64,000 nucleotides of DNA. It comes from an uncultured Capnocytophaga sp. Lineage in GTDB: Bacteria > Bacteroidota > Bacteroidia > Flavobacteriales > Flavobacteriaceae. How positions within the stretch are numbered: the first letter of the stretch is position 1; every line of letters begins with the position of its first letter. The notes under the pieces were generated by a model. It made no database searches and was not told the DNA's origin. It worked only from the letters and a program-made list of their open reading frames with translations. This document shows, one piece after another, positions 24,511 to 33,339 of the stretch. Location of the stretch: the NCBI RefSeq assembly GCF_937936315.1, contig NZ_CALGWU010000041.1, positions 1-64,000 of the forward strand. Direction: 5' to 3'. A program made the translations under genes and the position numbers.

Positions 24511-25415
24511 CTATCTTAGGTTGCCACAGTGCAACCCCTCGCTCTAATGCCCGCCCCTCGGCTCAACTGCTGGAAATGCGTGGTCATCTGTTCCTCATCG
24601 ATTGTGGAGAGGCTACCCAAATCGCTCTCCGCAATGCCAATGCCAAATTCTCCCGCATCAAGCACATCTTCATATCTCACCTCCACGGCGACCATTTCTA
24701 TGGACTTTTCGGACTTATTTCTACTTTCCAACTCCTTGGTCGTGAAGCCGAAATGCATATCTACGGACCTAAAGGCATCAAAGAAGCGGTGCTACTCGTG
24801 CTCAAACTCGGTGGGGCTTACACGCCTTTCCCTTTGTATTTTCACGAACTATCTTCTAAAAATCCTGAACTCTTATACGAAGATGATAAAGTGCTGGTGC
24901 GCACTATTCCGCTACAACACCGCGTCTATACCAATGGTTTCCTATTTCAAGAAAAAGAAGGTGAACGCCGCCTGAATATGGATGCTATCGCTCAATACCC
25001 CGAGATTGAAGTATGTGATTATCAGAATATCAAAAACGGAAAAGACATTACTTTAGAGAATGGTAAAACTATTGCTAATACTGAGCTTACTTTCGAACCT
25101 CATCGCCCGCAAAGTTACGCCTATTGCAGCGACACGGTTTATTTAGAAGATTTGGCAACCGAAATACGAGGAACAAGAGTGATTTACCACGAATCTACTT
25201 TCTTGAAAATCAATGAAGAACTCGCTGCCAAAACAATGCACGCTACCGCCTACCAAGCAGGGCTTGTCGCCAAAAATGCTCAGGCTGAAGCGCTTATTTT
25301 AGGGCACTACTCCTCTCGCTACCCCGATGTAAATATGTTTAAACAAGAAGCCCAAGAGGTTTTTAAGAATGTTTTTTTAGCTGAAGACGGAAAAAAGTTT
25401 GTTTTTGAAAATTAG
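24501..25415 (+). CDS. rnz: Ribonuclease Z (tRNA 3'-end processing)
   Basis: The 304-residue metallo-beta-lactamase-fold nuclease has the zinc motif H60-L-H62-G-D64-H65 and later ligands in IPLQHRV, YCSDTVY and LGHYSSRY. RNase Z removes the 3' trailer of tRNA precursors. Length matches the bacterial short form. It is coupled to the upstream small protein by a ten-base overlap. Confidence 0.95.
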   Translation: MEVTILGCHSATPRSNARPSAQLLEMRGHLFLIDCGEATQIALRNANAKFSRIKHIFISHLHGDHFYGLFGLISTFQLLGREAEMHIYGPKGIKEAVLLVLKLGGAYTPFPLYFHELSSKNPELLYEDDKVLVRTIPLQHRVYTNGFLFQEKEGERRLNMDAIAQYPEIEVCDYQNIKNGKDITLENGKTIANTELTFEPHRPQSYAYCSDTVYLEDLATEIRGTRVIYHESTFLKINEELAAKTMHATAYQAGLVAKNAQAEALILGHYSSRYPDVNMFKQEAQEVFKNVFLAEDGKKFVFEN

Positions 25416-25473
25416 TATTGGCATTGTTTTTGAGGAAATTGCCAACTGAAAAACTAATAATCAACAACAGCAA

Positions 25474-26619
25474 ATGAAAACCTTTTTTTTTAGCCTTTTG
25501 GCAAGTGTCTTCACTTTAGGATGCGCTAATGGAACTGCTACTCAACAAGTTTCAACTAACAACAAGAACCTCAACAACGAGATGAAAGAACAAAATTACT
25601 CCAATACTACCGATATTTATTTTGCTGGAGGCTGCTTTTGGGGCACTGAACACTTCTTCAAGCAAATACGCGGAGTACTCGCTACCGAAGTAGGTTATGC
25701 CAATGGCAACCTCTCGCAAGCGCCTAACTACCGCCAAGTGTGTGTGGGCGATACAGGTTTTGCCGAAACGGTGAAAGTTACCTACGATCCCCAACTCATC
25801 AACCTGAACCAATTACTCGACCTCTATTTCAAAATCATCGACCCTACTTCTCTCAACAAACAGGGCAACGACCACGGCACTCAGTACCGCACGGGTATCT
25901 ACTACATAAATGAAGCTGAAAAACCTCTTATCGAGAAAGCTATTGCCATAGTGGCAAAACAATACTCCCAACCCATAGTGGTAGAGGTACTTCCGCTAAA
26001 AAATTTCTACAAAGCCGAAGAATATCACCAAGATTATTTAGACAAAAATCCGCAAGGGTATTGCCATATTTCACCCGCTTTGTTTGAGTTGGCTCGCCAA
26101 GCGAATCCCGCTCCTGCCGAGAAGACTTTCAAAAAAGCTTCTAAAGCCGACCTCCGCAAGCAGCTCACCCCCGAACAGTACGCTGTAACCCAAGAAAGCG
26201 CTACCGAGCGTCCGTTTGCTAATGCTTATTACGATGAGTTCCGCGAAGGTATTTACGTGGATATCACCACTGGTGAACCGCTTTTTGTCTCTACCGATAA
26301 GTTTGAATCGGGATGTGGATGGCCAAGTTTCTCTAAACCTATTGACAACAAGCTCATCGCTGAAAAAACGGATACTTCTCACAATATGACCCGTACCGAA
26401 GTGCGCAGCAAATTAGGCGATGCTCACTTAGGGCACGTGTTCAACGACGGACCTAAAGATAAAGGCGGCTTGCGTTACTGCATCAATAGTGCATCGTTGC
26501 GCTTTATCCCTAAAGAAGATATGGAAAAAGAAGGTTATAGCCAATATCTTCCTTTATTAGATACTAAAAATACCCAAAATACTAATACTAAAACTACTAA
26601 GAAAAATAAGAAGAAATAA
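25474..26619 (+). CDS. msrAB: Fused methionine sulfoxide reductase MsrA-MsrB lipoprotein
   Basis: The 381-residue protein carries a lipoprotein-type signal (Cys17 in FTLGC). The MsrA domain has the active Cys54 in GGCFWGTEH, and the MsrB domain has SGCGWPSF and the active Cys336 in RYCINSASLRF. Together they reduce both diastereomers of methionine sulfoxide in exported proteins. The usual zinc CxxC pairs of many MsrB proteins are not seen. The last 17 residues are a low-complexity N/T/K tail, probably grown by slippage. Confidence 0.93.
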   Translation: MKTFFFSLLASVFTLGCANGTATQQVSTNNKNLNNEMKEQNYSNTTDIYFAGGCFWGTEHFFKQIRGVLATEVGYANGNLSQAPNYRQVCVGDTGFAETVKVTYDPQLINLNQLLDLYFKIIDPTSLNKQGNDHGTQYRTGIYYINEAEKPLIEKAIAIVAKQYSQPIVVEVLPLKNFYKAEEYHQDYLDKNPQGYCHISPALFELARQANPAPAEKTFKKASKADLRKQLTPEQYAVTQESATERPFANAYYDEFREGIYVDITTGEPLFVSTDKFESGCGWPSFSKPIDNKLIAEKTDTSHNMTRTEVRSKLGDAHLGHVFNDGPKDKGGLRYCINSASLRFIPKEDMEKEGYSQYLPLLDTKNTQNTNTKTTKKNKKK

Positions 26620-26625
26620 ACACTG

Positions 26626-27489
26626 ATGAAGAGATTTTTATCATTTATAGGACTCCTTTTTTGCGCGATAGCCTGCAAAAACACTTCAGCTCCTGCTACA
26701 GGACAGATTATCGCTCAGCAAGAGATTACTAACCAAATCTACTTTGCTGCCAAACCTATTGTATCGGCTCACCGCGGTGGCGGCGGGGAAGGTCTCAAAG
26801 GATACCCCGAAAACTGCTTGGAAAGCATTCAGTATCTTTCTTCTAAGGGAGTGCACAGTTTTGAAATTGATATTTTTGAAAGTGCCGATGGCGATTTGCT
26901 TTTGATGCACGACAACAGTTTAGGTCGTACTGCAACGGGCAAAGGTGAAGTTTCGGCTATGTCTACTGCCGATTTACTCAAAGAAAATCTAAAAGATGAA
27001 TTTGGCAACGTAACTCAGTTTAAAATTCCTTATCTAAAAGATGTATTAGCGTGGTGTAAAGCCAATCACGGATACCTAATGCTCGATTTCAAAAAAGGAA
27101 TTTCTTACCAAAAAGTAGTAGATTTAGTACGCGCTGAAGGTATGGAAGCCCAAGTGGTGCTCATCAGTTATAATACCGAGCAAGCCAAAGCGCTCTACAG
27201 AGTGGCTCCAGAGATGTTGCTCTCGGTAAGTGTGCGTAACAACGATGAATTAGAACGCATATTGCAAACAGGTATCCCCAAAGAAAAATTGGTAGCTTTC
27301 ACGGGTATCAAAGTAGCTCCCGATGCGCTCTACCAACGTTTGAACGAACTGAAAATCCCTGCTATTTTGGGTACTTTAGGAAACTTGGACAAACGTGCAG
27401 CAACTAAAGGTGACCATCTTTACAAAGAATGGGCGCAAAAAGGTATTCAAATTTTCTCTACCGATAGACCTCTTTCCCTTTCGTTTTAA
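26626..27489 (+). CDS. Glycerophosphodiester phosphodiesterase lipoprotein
   Basis: The 287-residue protein has a lipobox ending AIAC (Cys17). The GDPD catalytic set is present: H50-R51 in SAHRGGG, E63 in YPENC, E81/D83 in FEIDIFE and H96 in LLMHDNS. It hydrolyses glycerophosphodiesters to glycerol-3-phosphate and an alcohol, here outside the cytoplasm. It begins six bases after msrAB. Its last four bases overlap the convergent repair gene. Confidence 0.92.
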   Translation: MKRFLSFIGLLFCAIACKNTSAPATGQIIAQQEITNQIYFAAKPIVSAHRGGGGEGLKGYPENCLESIQYLSSKGVHSFEIDIFESADGDLLLMHDNSLGRTATGKGEVSAMSTADLLKENLKDEFGNVTQFKIPYLKDVLAWCKANHGYLMLDFKKGISYQKVVDLVRAEGMEAQVVLISYNTEQAKALYRVAPEMLLSVSVRNNDELERILQTGIPKEKLVAFTGIKVAPDALYQRLNELKIPAILGTLGNLDKRAATKGDHLYKEWAQKGIQIFSTDRPLSLSF

Positions 27490-28223
27490 ACTTCGGGCAA
27501 GTACTGCCAATAACGCTTAGGCATATTCCTGAGCTGGTACTTGCTGTTCTTGCGTTCGGCTATGTTGATGTGCTGGAAATAAGTTTTCCAAAGCATTTCA
27601 TAGCCGTCGGACAGGGAGGTGGATAGCTTCCCAAATTGTTTATCGGCGGGAGTAAAGGGAAAGACTTCTTTTAAATTGTAAGCAAAACCATAAGCGCGTT
27701 GCGGGTCGTAGAGCACCCACTGCTGGTCAGAAAATCTATTTTTGAAGTGAGGAACTACCAAAGCCAGCACATCGTACTCAGGAACTATTTTGGCGAAATA
27801 TAAATCGCCTACCTTCTCAAAACGCACAAACTCTTTCATACGGTGTACTTCTCTGCCTACACTTTTGGCAGCCTTTTGTATGGCAGCAATAGCTGTGTTT
27901 CCATAGTTTTCAAGCACTTGTTCTTCAGGATATTGTATCATCAACCGGATAGCGGCTAACAGATTGTTTTCCATCCCCTCTTCTTCCGATAGGAAAGCCC
28001 TCAAAACCACTGCTTTTCCTTCTTTTCCCCAACATTGTTCTATTTTGTTCAGCACGCGCTCAGCCTTAGCTGCATCGGTGTATACGGTTATTGCTTCCTC
28101 AAACAGCGAGGGAGCAAATAGGTGTTGGGCAACGATAGCAACTTCCTCATAACGGTATTCAAAAACTACAAAAACCGCTGTGAGGAAGCCTTCAAAAGTA
28201 CTATCGTATACTAAAATCTTCAA
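27486..28223 (-). CDS. TIGR03915-type putative DNA repair protein with DUF4130
   Basis: The 245-residue protein opens with ILVYDSTFEGFLTAVFVVFE, the typical start of TIGR03915 proteins, and ends with a DUF4130-like part (QWVLYDPQRAYGFAYNL ... YWQYLPEV) that resembles uracil-DNA-glycosylase-like folds. The family pairs with a radical SAM protein of TIGR03916, which is present at 37915. The two are proposed to act together in DNA repair or modification. Here it closes a six-gene operon, two bases after the phosphoribosyltransferase. Confidence 0.85.
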   Translation of the reverse strand: MKILVYDSTFEGFLTAVFVVFEYRYEEVAIVAQHLFAPSLFEEAITVYTDAAKAERVLNKIEQCWGKEGKAVVLRAFLSEEEGMENNLLAAIRLMIQYPEEQVLENYGNTAIAAIQKAAKSVGREVHRMKEFVRFEKVGDLYFAKIVPEYDVLALVVPHFKNRFSDQQWVLYDPQRAYGFAYNLKEVFPFTPADKQFGKLSTSLSDGYEMLWKTYFQHINIAERKNSKYQLRNMPKRYWQYLPEV

Positions 28224-28225
28224 AA

Positions 28226-29029
28226 TTAAGGCGCTATTTTTAGTAAATTAGTCCTATATTCAGCTATTTGGTGATAATTATTGCTAATTGCCCATTCAAA
28301 AATCTCTTTTCGTTGGGTTTCGGTTATAGTTTTATACATTTTGTCAAATTCAGCTTCAGGAAGTAATAAAATATACTTAATGATGCGCGTATTGAAAGCA
28401 AAACGCTCACTTTTCATCAGTTCAATAAGATCAGTAGGAGTTTTGATAGCAAAATAATTGAAGTGATTTTCAATTTTAGGGTCTATATCCTTATTGGTAA
28501 GTTCAGCATAGTACAAGAAAAAGAAATCGCCTTGTACGTTGTATTGTTTGAGAATGCGGTTCACGGTGTGCTCGTGACTACCAGTGATTTTGATATCGTC
28601 TATCAGCAAGCAGCATTTCCCTTCAATAAAAGTGCGATCAATGTAATAAGTATCATTGGCAATGAGGTTTACGCGTTGTTCGTAGCTCATATTGCCATAA
28701 TCCTGCACGTAGGTTTGATTGCGGTGTATTTTGGCTGTTACGCAAGATTTGCGGTCGTGCTGAAAAAGAAAGTAGTTCAGTTCTTTCTTAAAATAATGAC
28801 ACAGATAGTCGGATGCTGTAGGAATTGCGTAATACGGACTTGGCAAAAGCACAATTTCATCTTGTACTAAAATAAAATCACTGTGTTGGGCGATAAACCC
28901 TGCAAAGAGTTCTTTGCCAAATTGTTCGGCAACAGCTGTGTCGCCAAATTTAAATCTACTGTAGGCGGCTTCGCTAAAAGTACAGGCCTCGGCGCTCTCT
29001 ATAGAGTGCAGACTAAAACGTTTATTCAT
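28226..29029 (-). CDS. Phosphoribosyltransferase-like protein
   Basis: The 267-residue protein has the PRPP-binding signature LLIDDIKITGSHEHTVNR (four hydrophobics, DD, then T-G-S), and VLLPSPYYAIPTASDYLCHYF earlier, as in type I phosphoribosyltransferases. A C-terminal helical domain of about 90 residues follows. Proteins of this type pair with HAD hydrolases in stress-linked biosynthetic operons, such as those near Ter genes; the HAD gene lies 16 bases upstream here. Substrate base unknown. Confidence 0.75.
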   Translation of the reverse strand: MNKRFSLHSIESAEACTFSEAAYSRFKFGDTAVAEQFGKELFAGFIAQHSDFILVQDEIVLLPSPYYAIPTASDYLCHYFKKELNYFLFQHDRKSCVTAKIHRNQTYVQDYGNMSYEQRVNLIANDTYYIDRTFIEGKCCLLIDDIKITGSHEHTVNRILKQYNVQGDFFFLYYAELTNKDIDPKIENHFNYFAIKTPTDLIELMKSERFAFNTRIIKYILLLPEAEFDKMYKTITETQRKEIFEWAISNNYHQIAEYRTNLLKIAP

Positions 29030-29045
29030 TTAATTTAAATAAGAG

Positions 29046-29705
29046 TTAAGAGATAAGAAAGGCGCACAAACCTGCATTGGTAGCACCTTGTATATCGGCA
29101 ATAGGGTTATCGCCTATGTGCAGCCACTGAGTTTTTTCAACGGGGCGCAAGGCGTTAGTAAGCTCATAAGCCTTTTGGAAAATCGCGGGGTTAGGTTTGG
29201 CAATCCCTTCCTCATCGGAATAGAGTTCAAACGAAAAATAGGACGCTAATCCGTAGTACGCCAATACCTTATGCAAGGTCTTCCCCTTAATGAAAGCCGT
29301 ATTGCTCAACAGACTTATGGTCTTCCCTTGCGATTGAATTTTGGCGAAAAGCTCATCTATTTTAGGGTCTAACAACTGAGGCATATAATGCAAAAAAAGT
29401 GTTTCCTGTTCTGCAAAACACGCTTCCCAATCAATCTTTTCATCTATGGGAATATTCAGCAACGTGAGTACTCTCTCAAAAAGCACTTGCTGAGGGATGT
29501 GCAGCCCCGTGCGTTCACTTTCGGCATTAGCTTGCAAATCTACCGTACGTATTGCATTGTGCACCTCTTCTAAAGGTGCTGTAATGCTAAAATAGCGGCG
29601 CAACCATCGGTCTCGTTCTTCTTTGAAAGCAGGGTGAGAGCGGATGATTGTGAGCCACATATCAAATGAAAAGTGCTGGTATTTCTGTAGGTCGATAGTA
29701 GTCAT
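29046..29705 (-). CDS. HAD-superfamily hydrolase-like protein
   Basis: The 219-residue protein has HAD motif I as FSFDMWLTI: the nucleophile Asp is present but the usual second Asp (DxD) is Trp. Motif II is LLSNTAF and motif IV is HIGDNPIADIQGA. The DxW form recalls dehalogenase-like members, so a phosphatase with normal mechanism is doubtful. It overlaps the peroxidase stop by one base and precedes the phosphoribosyltransferase, suggesting a shared small-molecule pathway. Confidence 0.82.
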   Translation of the reverse strand: MTTIDLQKYQHFSFDMWLTIIRSHPAFKEERDRWLRRYFSITAPLEEVHNAIRTVDLQANAESERTGLHIPQQVLFERVLTLLNIPIDEKIDWEACFAEQETLFLHYMPQLLDPKIDELFAKIQSQGKTISLLSNTAFIKGKTLHKVLAYYGLASYFSFELYSDEEGIAKPNPAIFQKAYELTNALRPVEKTQWLHIGDNPIADIQGATNAGLCAFLIS

Positions 29706-30850
29706 TATTGGGGGAGTTCGGGCATTCGTTCGTGGTAAGCTGGTGAAGAAAGTGTTTTGAGAAAAGCTACCAAGGCTTCTTTTTCCTTTCTACTGAGGTT
29801 CAGAGGCTGCAATAGGCGGTCGGTAGTAGGGAAAAGTGTATCTTTCTTTTGGTTTTCGCGAGGTTCAGGGCGTGGCATTCCTATGTTGTACATCTCCACA
29901 ATCCCCTCAAGGTCGGGCATAAAGCCATTGTGCATATAAGGAGCAGTGCGTGCCACCTCTCTAAGCGATGGCGTTCTAAAACTCCCCACATCTTCTTTCT
30001 TTTTAGAGTGTTTGTATTTGCCTAAATCCTCGTACATACGTCCGTAATAGGAAAGCCCTACATTGTGAAACTGGTTATCGGAGAACAGAGGGGTATTGTG
30101 ACAATTGATGCAGCGTGCTTTGGTGCGGAAAAGGTGTAAGCCTACAACTTCCTCATCGGTGAAGCGTTTTTTATCCCCACTGATAAAGCGGTCAAATTTA
30201 CTTTTGCCACTCACAATAGTGCGTTCATAAGTAGCAATAGCTTGAATAATGCGATTGATAGTAATCTTGTCGTCGCCAAAAGCTTTCACAAAGTAAGGTT
30301 TGTAGCCTTTAATTTTGCGGATGCGTTTTACGGATAAATCTTGGGTAGAGTGCATTTCCACGGGGTCGGTCATAGGACCTAAGGCTTGTTCCTCTAAAGT
30401 AGCAGCCCTACCGTCCCAGAAAAAAGAAGTGTAATAGCCCGTGTTGAGAATAGTCATTGCGTTGCGTACCCCTGCACGGCGATTATGCCCAAAGGACACA
30501 CTGCGACCATCACCCCAGCCCAATTGTGAATCGTGACAAGAGGCGCAGGATATTTGTGCTGAACGCGACAAACGAGGGTCAAAAAAAAGCAGTTTGCCTA
30601 ATGTTTTTTTATCTTCGGAGAAAGGATTATCAGCGGGAAAAGGCATTGGAGGTAAAGAGCCTATATCTTGAAAACCAGCTACAAGAGTGCTGTCTAAGGT
30701 AGGAGCTTCCCATTTTGTAGGGTCGCCAGAACTATACATCGTTCGCAGTTGAGCGATATATTCGGGGTCGGCAAAAATATCGTCTTTATGGCGTAGTGTA
30801 AATGCCAAAAGACCTAAAATACCAAATATGATAAGAGGGAATTTCTTCAT
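29705..30850 (-). CDS. Di-haem cytochrome c peroxidase (CcpA/MauG family)
   Basis: The 381-residue protein has an N-terminal export segment and two c-type haem motifs: C102-A-S-C105-H106 in ISCASCHDS and C247-I-N-C250-H251 in RCINCHNT. A C-terminal YMHNGFMPDLEG segment is typical of the family. It reduces hydrogen peroxide in the periplasm or, in MauG-like members, oxidises proteins. It begins nine bases after the RfbD-like gene. A link with its operon partners is not obvious. Confidence 0.92.
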   Translation of the reverse strand: MKKFPLIIFGILGLLAFTLRHKDDIFADPEYIAQLRTMYSSGDPTKWEAPTLDSTLVAGFQDIGSLPPMPFPADNPFSEDKKTLGKLLFFDPRLSRSAQISCASCHDSQLGWGDGRSVSFGHNRRAGVRNAMTILNTGYYTSFFWDGRAATLEEQALGPMTDPVEMHSTQDLSVKRIRKIKGYKPYFVKAFGDDKITINRIIQAIATYERTIVSGKSKFDRFISGDKKRFTDEEVVGLHLFRTKARCINCHNTPLFSDNQFHNVGLSYYGRMYEDLGKYKHSKKKEDVGSFRTPSLREVARTAPYMHNGFMPDLEGIVEMYNIGMPRPEPRENQKKDTLFPTTDRLLQPLNLSRKEKEALVAFLKTLSSPAYHERMPELPQ

Positions 30851-30859
30851 AGAGAAATA

Positions 30860-31696
30860 TCATTTCAAAAAACTATCTCTCCAATACGGAATGCGATAAC
30901 CAAAATCGGTTTTAAGTTTGGTCTTGTCTAACACTGAATAAGAAGGACGCGTTACTTTGCTAGGAAATTCGGCTGAAGTACAAGGTAACACCTCACAAGC
31001 GTTGCCCGTCGCAGCTACAATAGCTACCGCAAAATCATACCACGAGCATACCCCCTCATTAGAAAAATGATACACTTCTCGTTTACCTCGATACCAAGCA
31101 TTTTCTATAGCTTGCACTATAAAATCGGCTAAATCGGCAGCATTGGTAGGCGTTCCCACTTGGTCGGCTACTACTTTTAATTGAGGGCGTTCACCGCTAA
31201 ATCGCTGAATCGTCTTTACGAAATTATTGCCAAAACGAAGAGAGTAAAGCCAAGAAGTACGGATGATAAGATGTTCAATGCCAATATTTTGAATAGCTTG
31301 TTCACCTGCTAATTTGGTACGACCATACACGCCAAGAGGTTGAGTAGCATCGGTTTCACGATAGGGCGTATTTTTAGTACCTCCAAATACATAATCGGTA
31401 GAAATATGAATAAGGGGCAACTGAAATTCCTTACATACACTCGCCAGATGCGCAACAGCGGTGTGATTGATAGCTTCGGCGGTAGCACAATCGTCTTCTG
31501 CTTTGTCCACATTCGTATAAGCAGCGCAATTCACGATGAGGTTGATAGCGTGTTGTTGAACAAAAGCACGAATAGCTTGGGCATCTGTAATGTCCAAGCT
31601 GTCGGCATCGCTAAAATAATAATTGCTTATACGGTGTGTGTTGTTTTGTATTTCGGAGCCTAACTGACCGTTAGCTCCTGTTACTAACACATTCAT
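30860..31696 (-). CDS. rfbD: dTDP-4-dehydrorhamnose reductase-like protein
   Basis: The 278-residue short-chain reductase has the NAD(P)-binding motif TGANGQLGSEI at the start, HISTDYVFGG, and the catalytic Y-x3-K in VYGRTKLAGEQ. RfbD makes dTDP-L-rhamnose for surface polysaccharides. The other rml genes are not in the window. The start overlaps the stop of the upstream 70-residue gene (TAATG), so translation is coupled. Confidence 0.9.
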   Translation of the reverse strand: MNVLVTGANGQLGSEIQNNTHRISNYYFSDADSLDITDAQAIRAFVQQHAINLIVNCAAYTNVDKAEDDCATAEAINHTAVAHLASVCKEFQLPLIHISTDYVFGGTKNTPYRETDATQPLGVYGRTKLAGEQAIQNIGIEHLIIRTSWLYSLRFGNNFVKTIQRFSGERPQLKVVADQVGTPTNAADLADFIVQAIENAWYRGKREVYHFSNEGVCSWYDFAVAIVAATGNACEVLPCTSAEFPSKVTRPSYSVLDKTKLKTDFGYRIPYWRDSFLK

Positions 31697-31908
31697 TAGT
31701 AACTAAAGCTAAACGCATTACTACTTACATTAGTAGTTGCAGCATATTTGTTGTACATTCTGTTTGCATCTCCTTTATATTTATCAGGCACATTACCTCC
31801 ATAGTTATTGTACAACTCTACAAATTTTTCTTTTAAATCAGATGTAACTTCAGTATTGAAGTTTTCCATATACAAAATTTGTTCGATTAGTTTCACAAAT
31901 TCTTCCAT
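31696..31908 (-). CDS. Small acidic protein coupled to rfbD
   Basis: ATG 31908 gives 70 residues (MEEFVKLIEQILYMENF ...). A longer reading up to 31986 would start in the -33 promoter element. The product is soluble, with a helical first half (FVELYNNYGGNVPDKYKGDA) and a serine/asparagine-rich end. Its stop overlaps the rfbD start by one base. No family recognised; position as leader gene of a six-gene operon suggests it is real. Confidence 0.65.
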   Translation of the reverse strand: MEEFVKLIEQILYMENFNTEVTSDLKEKFVELYNNYGGNVPDKYKGDANRMYNKYAATTNVSSNAFSFSY

Positions 31909-31956
31909 AGTTTTATAACTTTTTATTAAAATGACTTTTCTATTGTTTTGCGAGGG

Positions 31957-31986
31957 CAAAGGTATGAAGAAAATGCAAAACAACAA
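31957..31986 (-). promoter_or_regulatory. Promoter of the six-gene operon (70-residue gene to TIGR03915)
   Basis: Minus-strand TTG (31986-31984), 19 bases, TACCTTTG (31964-31957). No other promoter or terminator is evident down to 27486. Confidence 0.7.
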
Positions 31987-32159
31987 TGAAATAGTTATTA
32001 ATTAAAATCAACAGGTTATTAACAAAGTTATCAACAGGTAGCAATTGAAAATTAGGAAGTAAGATGAAAAGAGCATAGATTTATTGAATGAATTAAAGAA
32101 TTTTTGCAAGAATAAATTGAATAAGGCGCTAATTTTGCCATTATTTACTGATTGACAAA

Positions 32160-32190
32160 TTGGCTAATTAACAAATTATACCTATCTTTG
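32160..32190 (+). promoter_or_regulatory. nrdB promoter
   Basis: TTG (32160-32162), 20 bases, TATCTTTG (32183-32190), 34 bases before the ATG. The upstream part belongs to the 'AATTGRCAAATT' intergenic repeat family. Confidence 0.75.
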
Positions 32191-32224
32191 CCCCAGAAAT
32201 ATTTATTAAAAACGCTATATAGAA

Positions 32225-33184
32225 ATGGGAATATTTGACAAACGAGAAAACTACAAACCTTTTGAGTATCCAGAGGTTATGGAGTTTGTAAACGCTATGC
32301 ACAAATCATTTTGGGTGCATTCTGAAGTAGAATTTACAGCCGATATTCAGGATTTTAAATCCAACTTATCAACTGTAGAGCAAGAAGCCGTAAAGCGTGC
32401 CTTATTAGGTATTGCGCAAGTAGAAGTATCGGTAAAAACCTTTTGGGGTGACCTCTACGACCTTTTTCCAAAACCTGAATTTAATGGCTTAGGCGCTACC
32501 TTTGCCGAGTGTGAGTTCCGCCACAGCGAAGCCTATGCTCGTTTATTAGAGGTATTGGGTTACAACAACGAGTTTGAAAATCTTCTTGAAGTGCCTATCT
32601 TCAAAGAGCGCAACAACATACTAAAAGAATACCTCGCTAAAAACCGCGAGAATGCTATGGAGCGCATCCTTTTCTTCACCCTTATTATAGAGAACGCCTC
32701 TTTGTTCAGTCAGTTTGCTACTATTTTGTCGTTCACACGTTTCAAAGGTTATTTGAAAAATGTAGCCAACATCATCGCTTGGACTTCTATTGATGAGCAA
32801 TTGCACGCCAATGCTGGTATTTATATCCTCAAAAAAATATTTGAAGAACGCCCCGAAATGAAAACCGTTGCCAAGCGCGAAGCTACTAATTTCATCCGCA
32901 ACTACATCCTTTTAGAAGACAAGATGCTCGACTGGATTTTTGAACAAGGCGAGTTAGAATTCTTCAGCAAAAAAGACCTCGCTAACTATATGCGTTACCG
33001 CCTTGACGACTCGCTTACCCAACTCGGTTTAGACAAGCCTTTCAACATCAGTGGTGATGAGGCTAAACCTATGATGTGGTTTGAAGAAGAGGTATTTAGC
33101 AACGAACTCGACGATTTCTTTGCCAAACGTCCTACCGCCTATACCAAACACGACAAGAGCATCACCGAAAACGATTTGTTTTAA
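32225..33184 (+). CDS. nrdB: Ribonucleotide reductase class I small subunit
   Basis: The 319-residue protein has the di-iron ligands E97-F-R-H100 with the radical tyrosine Y104 in ECEFRHSEAYARLL, and the later ligands in IIENASLF and SIDEQLHANAG. It supplies the tyrosyl radical for reduction of ribonucleotides to deoxyribonucleotides. The large subunit gene is not next to it: ribD follows on one side and a divergent operon lies on the other. DnaA-box-like repeats lie upstream. Confidence 0.95.
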   Translation: MGIFDKRENYKPFEYPEVMEFVNAMHKSFWVHSEVEFTADIQDFKSNLSTVEQEAVKRALLGIAQVEVSVKTFWGDLYDLFPKPEFNGLGATFAECEFRHSEAYARLLEVLGYNNEFENLLEVPIFKERNNILKEYLAKNRENAMERILFFTLIIENASLFSQFATILSFTRFKGYLKNVANIIAWTSIDEQLHANAGIYILKKIFEERPEMKTVAKREATNFIRNYILLEDKMLDWIFEQGELEFFSKKDLANYMRYRLDDSLTQLGLDKPFNISGDEAKPMMWFEEEVFSNELDDFFAKRPTAYTKHDKSITENDLF

Positions 33185-33339
33185 GGATTTAGGTATTAGG
33201 GGATAGGTGTCAGATATCAGAAGATATTGAAAAATCAATTTCTCTCATTCAAGAAATTGGAAAAATCATCAACTCTTTGCAAAAACATCTAATCCTTAAA
33301 CTCTAACCGCTATCCCCTAAATCCTACCCCCTAATATCT

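Larger units (their letters stand above)
31909..32224. other. Divergent regulatory region of the rfbD-type operon and nrdB
   Basis: This 316-base gap holds the two divergent promoters and, between them, a direct repeat of ATCAACAGGT (32007-32016 and 32030-32039). The repeat overlaps two DnaA-box-like words, TTATTAACA (32016-32024) and TTATCAACA (32028-32036). I see no further gene in it. Confidence 0.6.
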
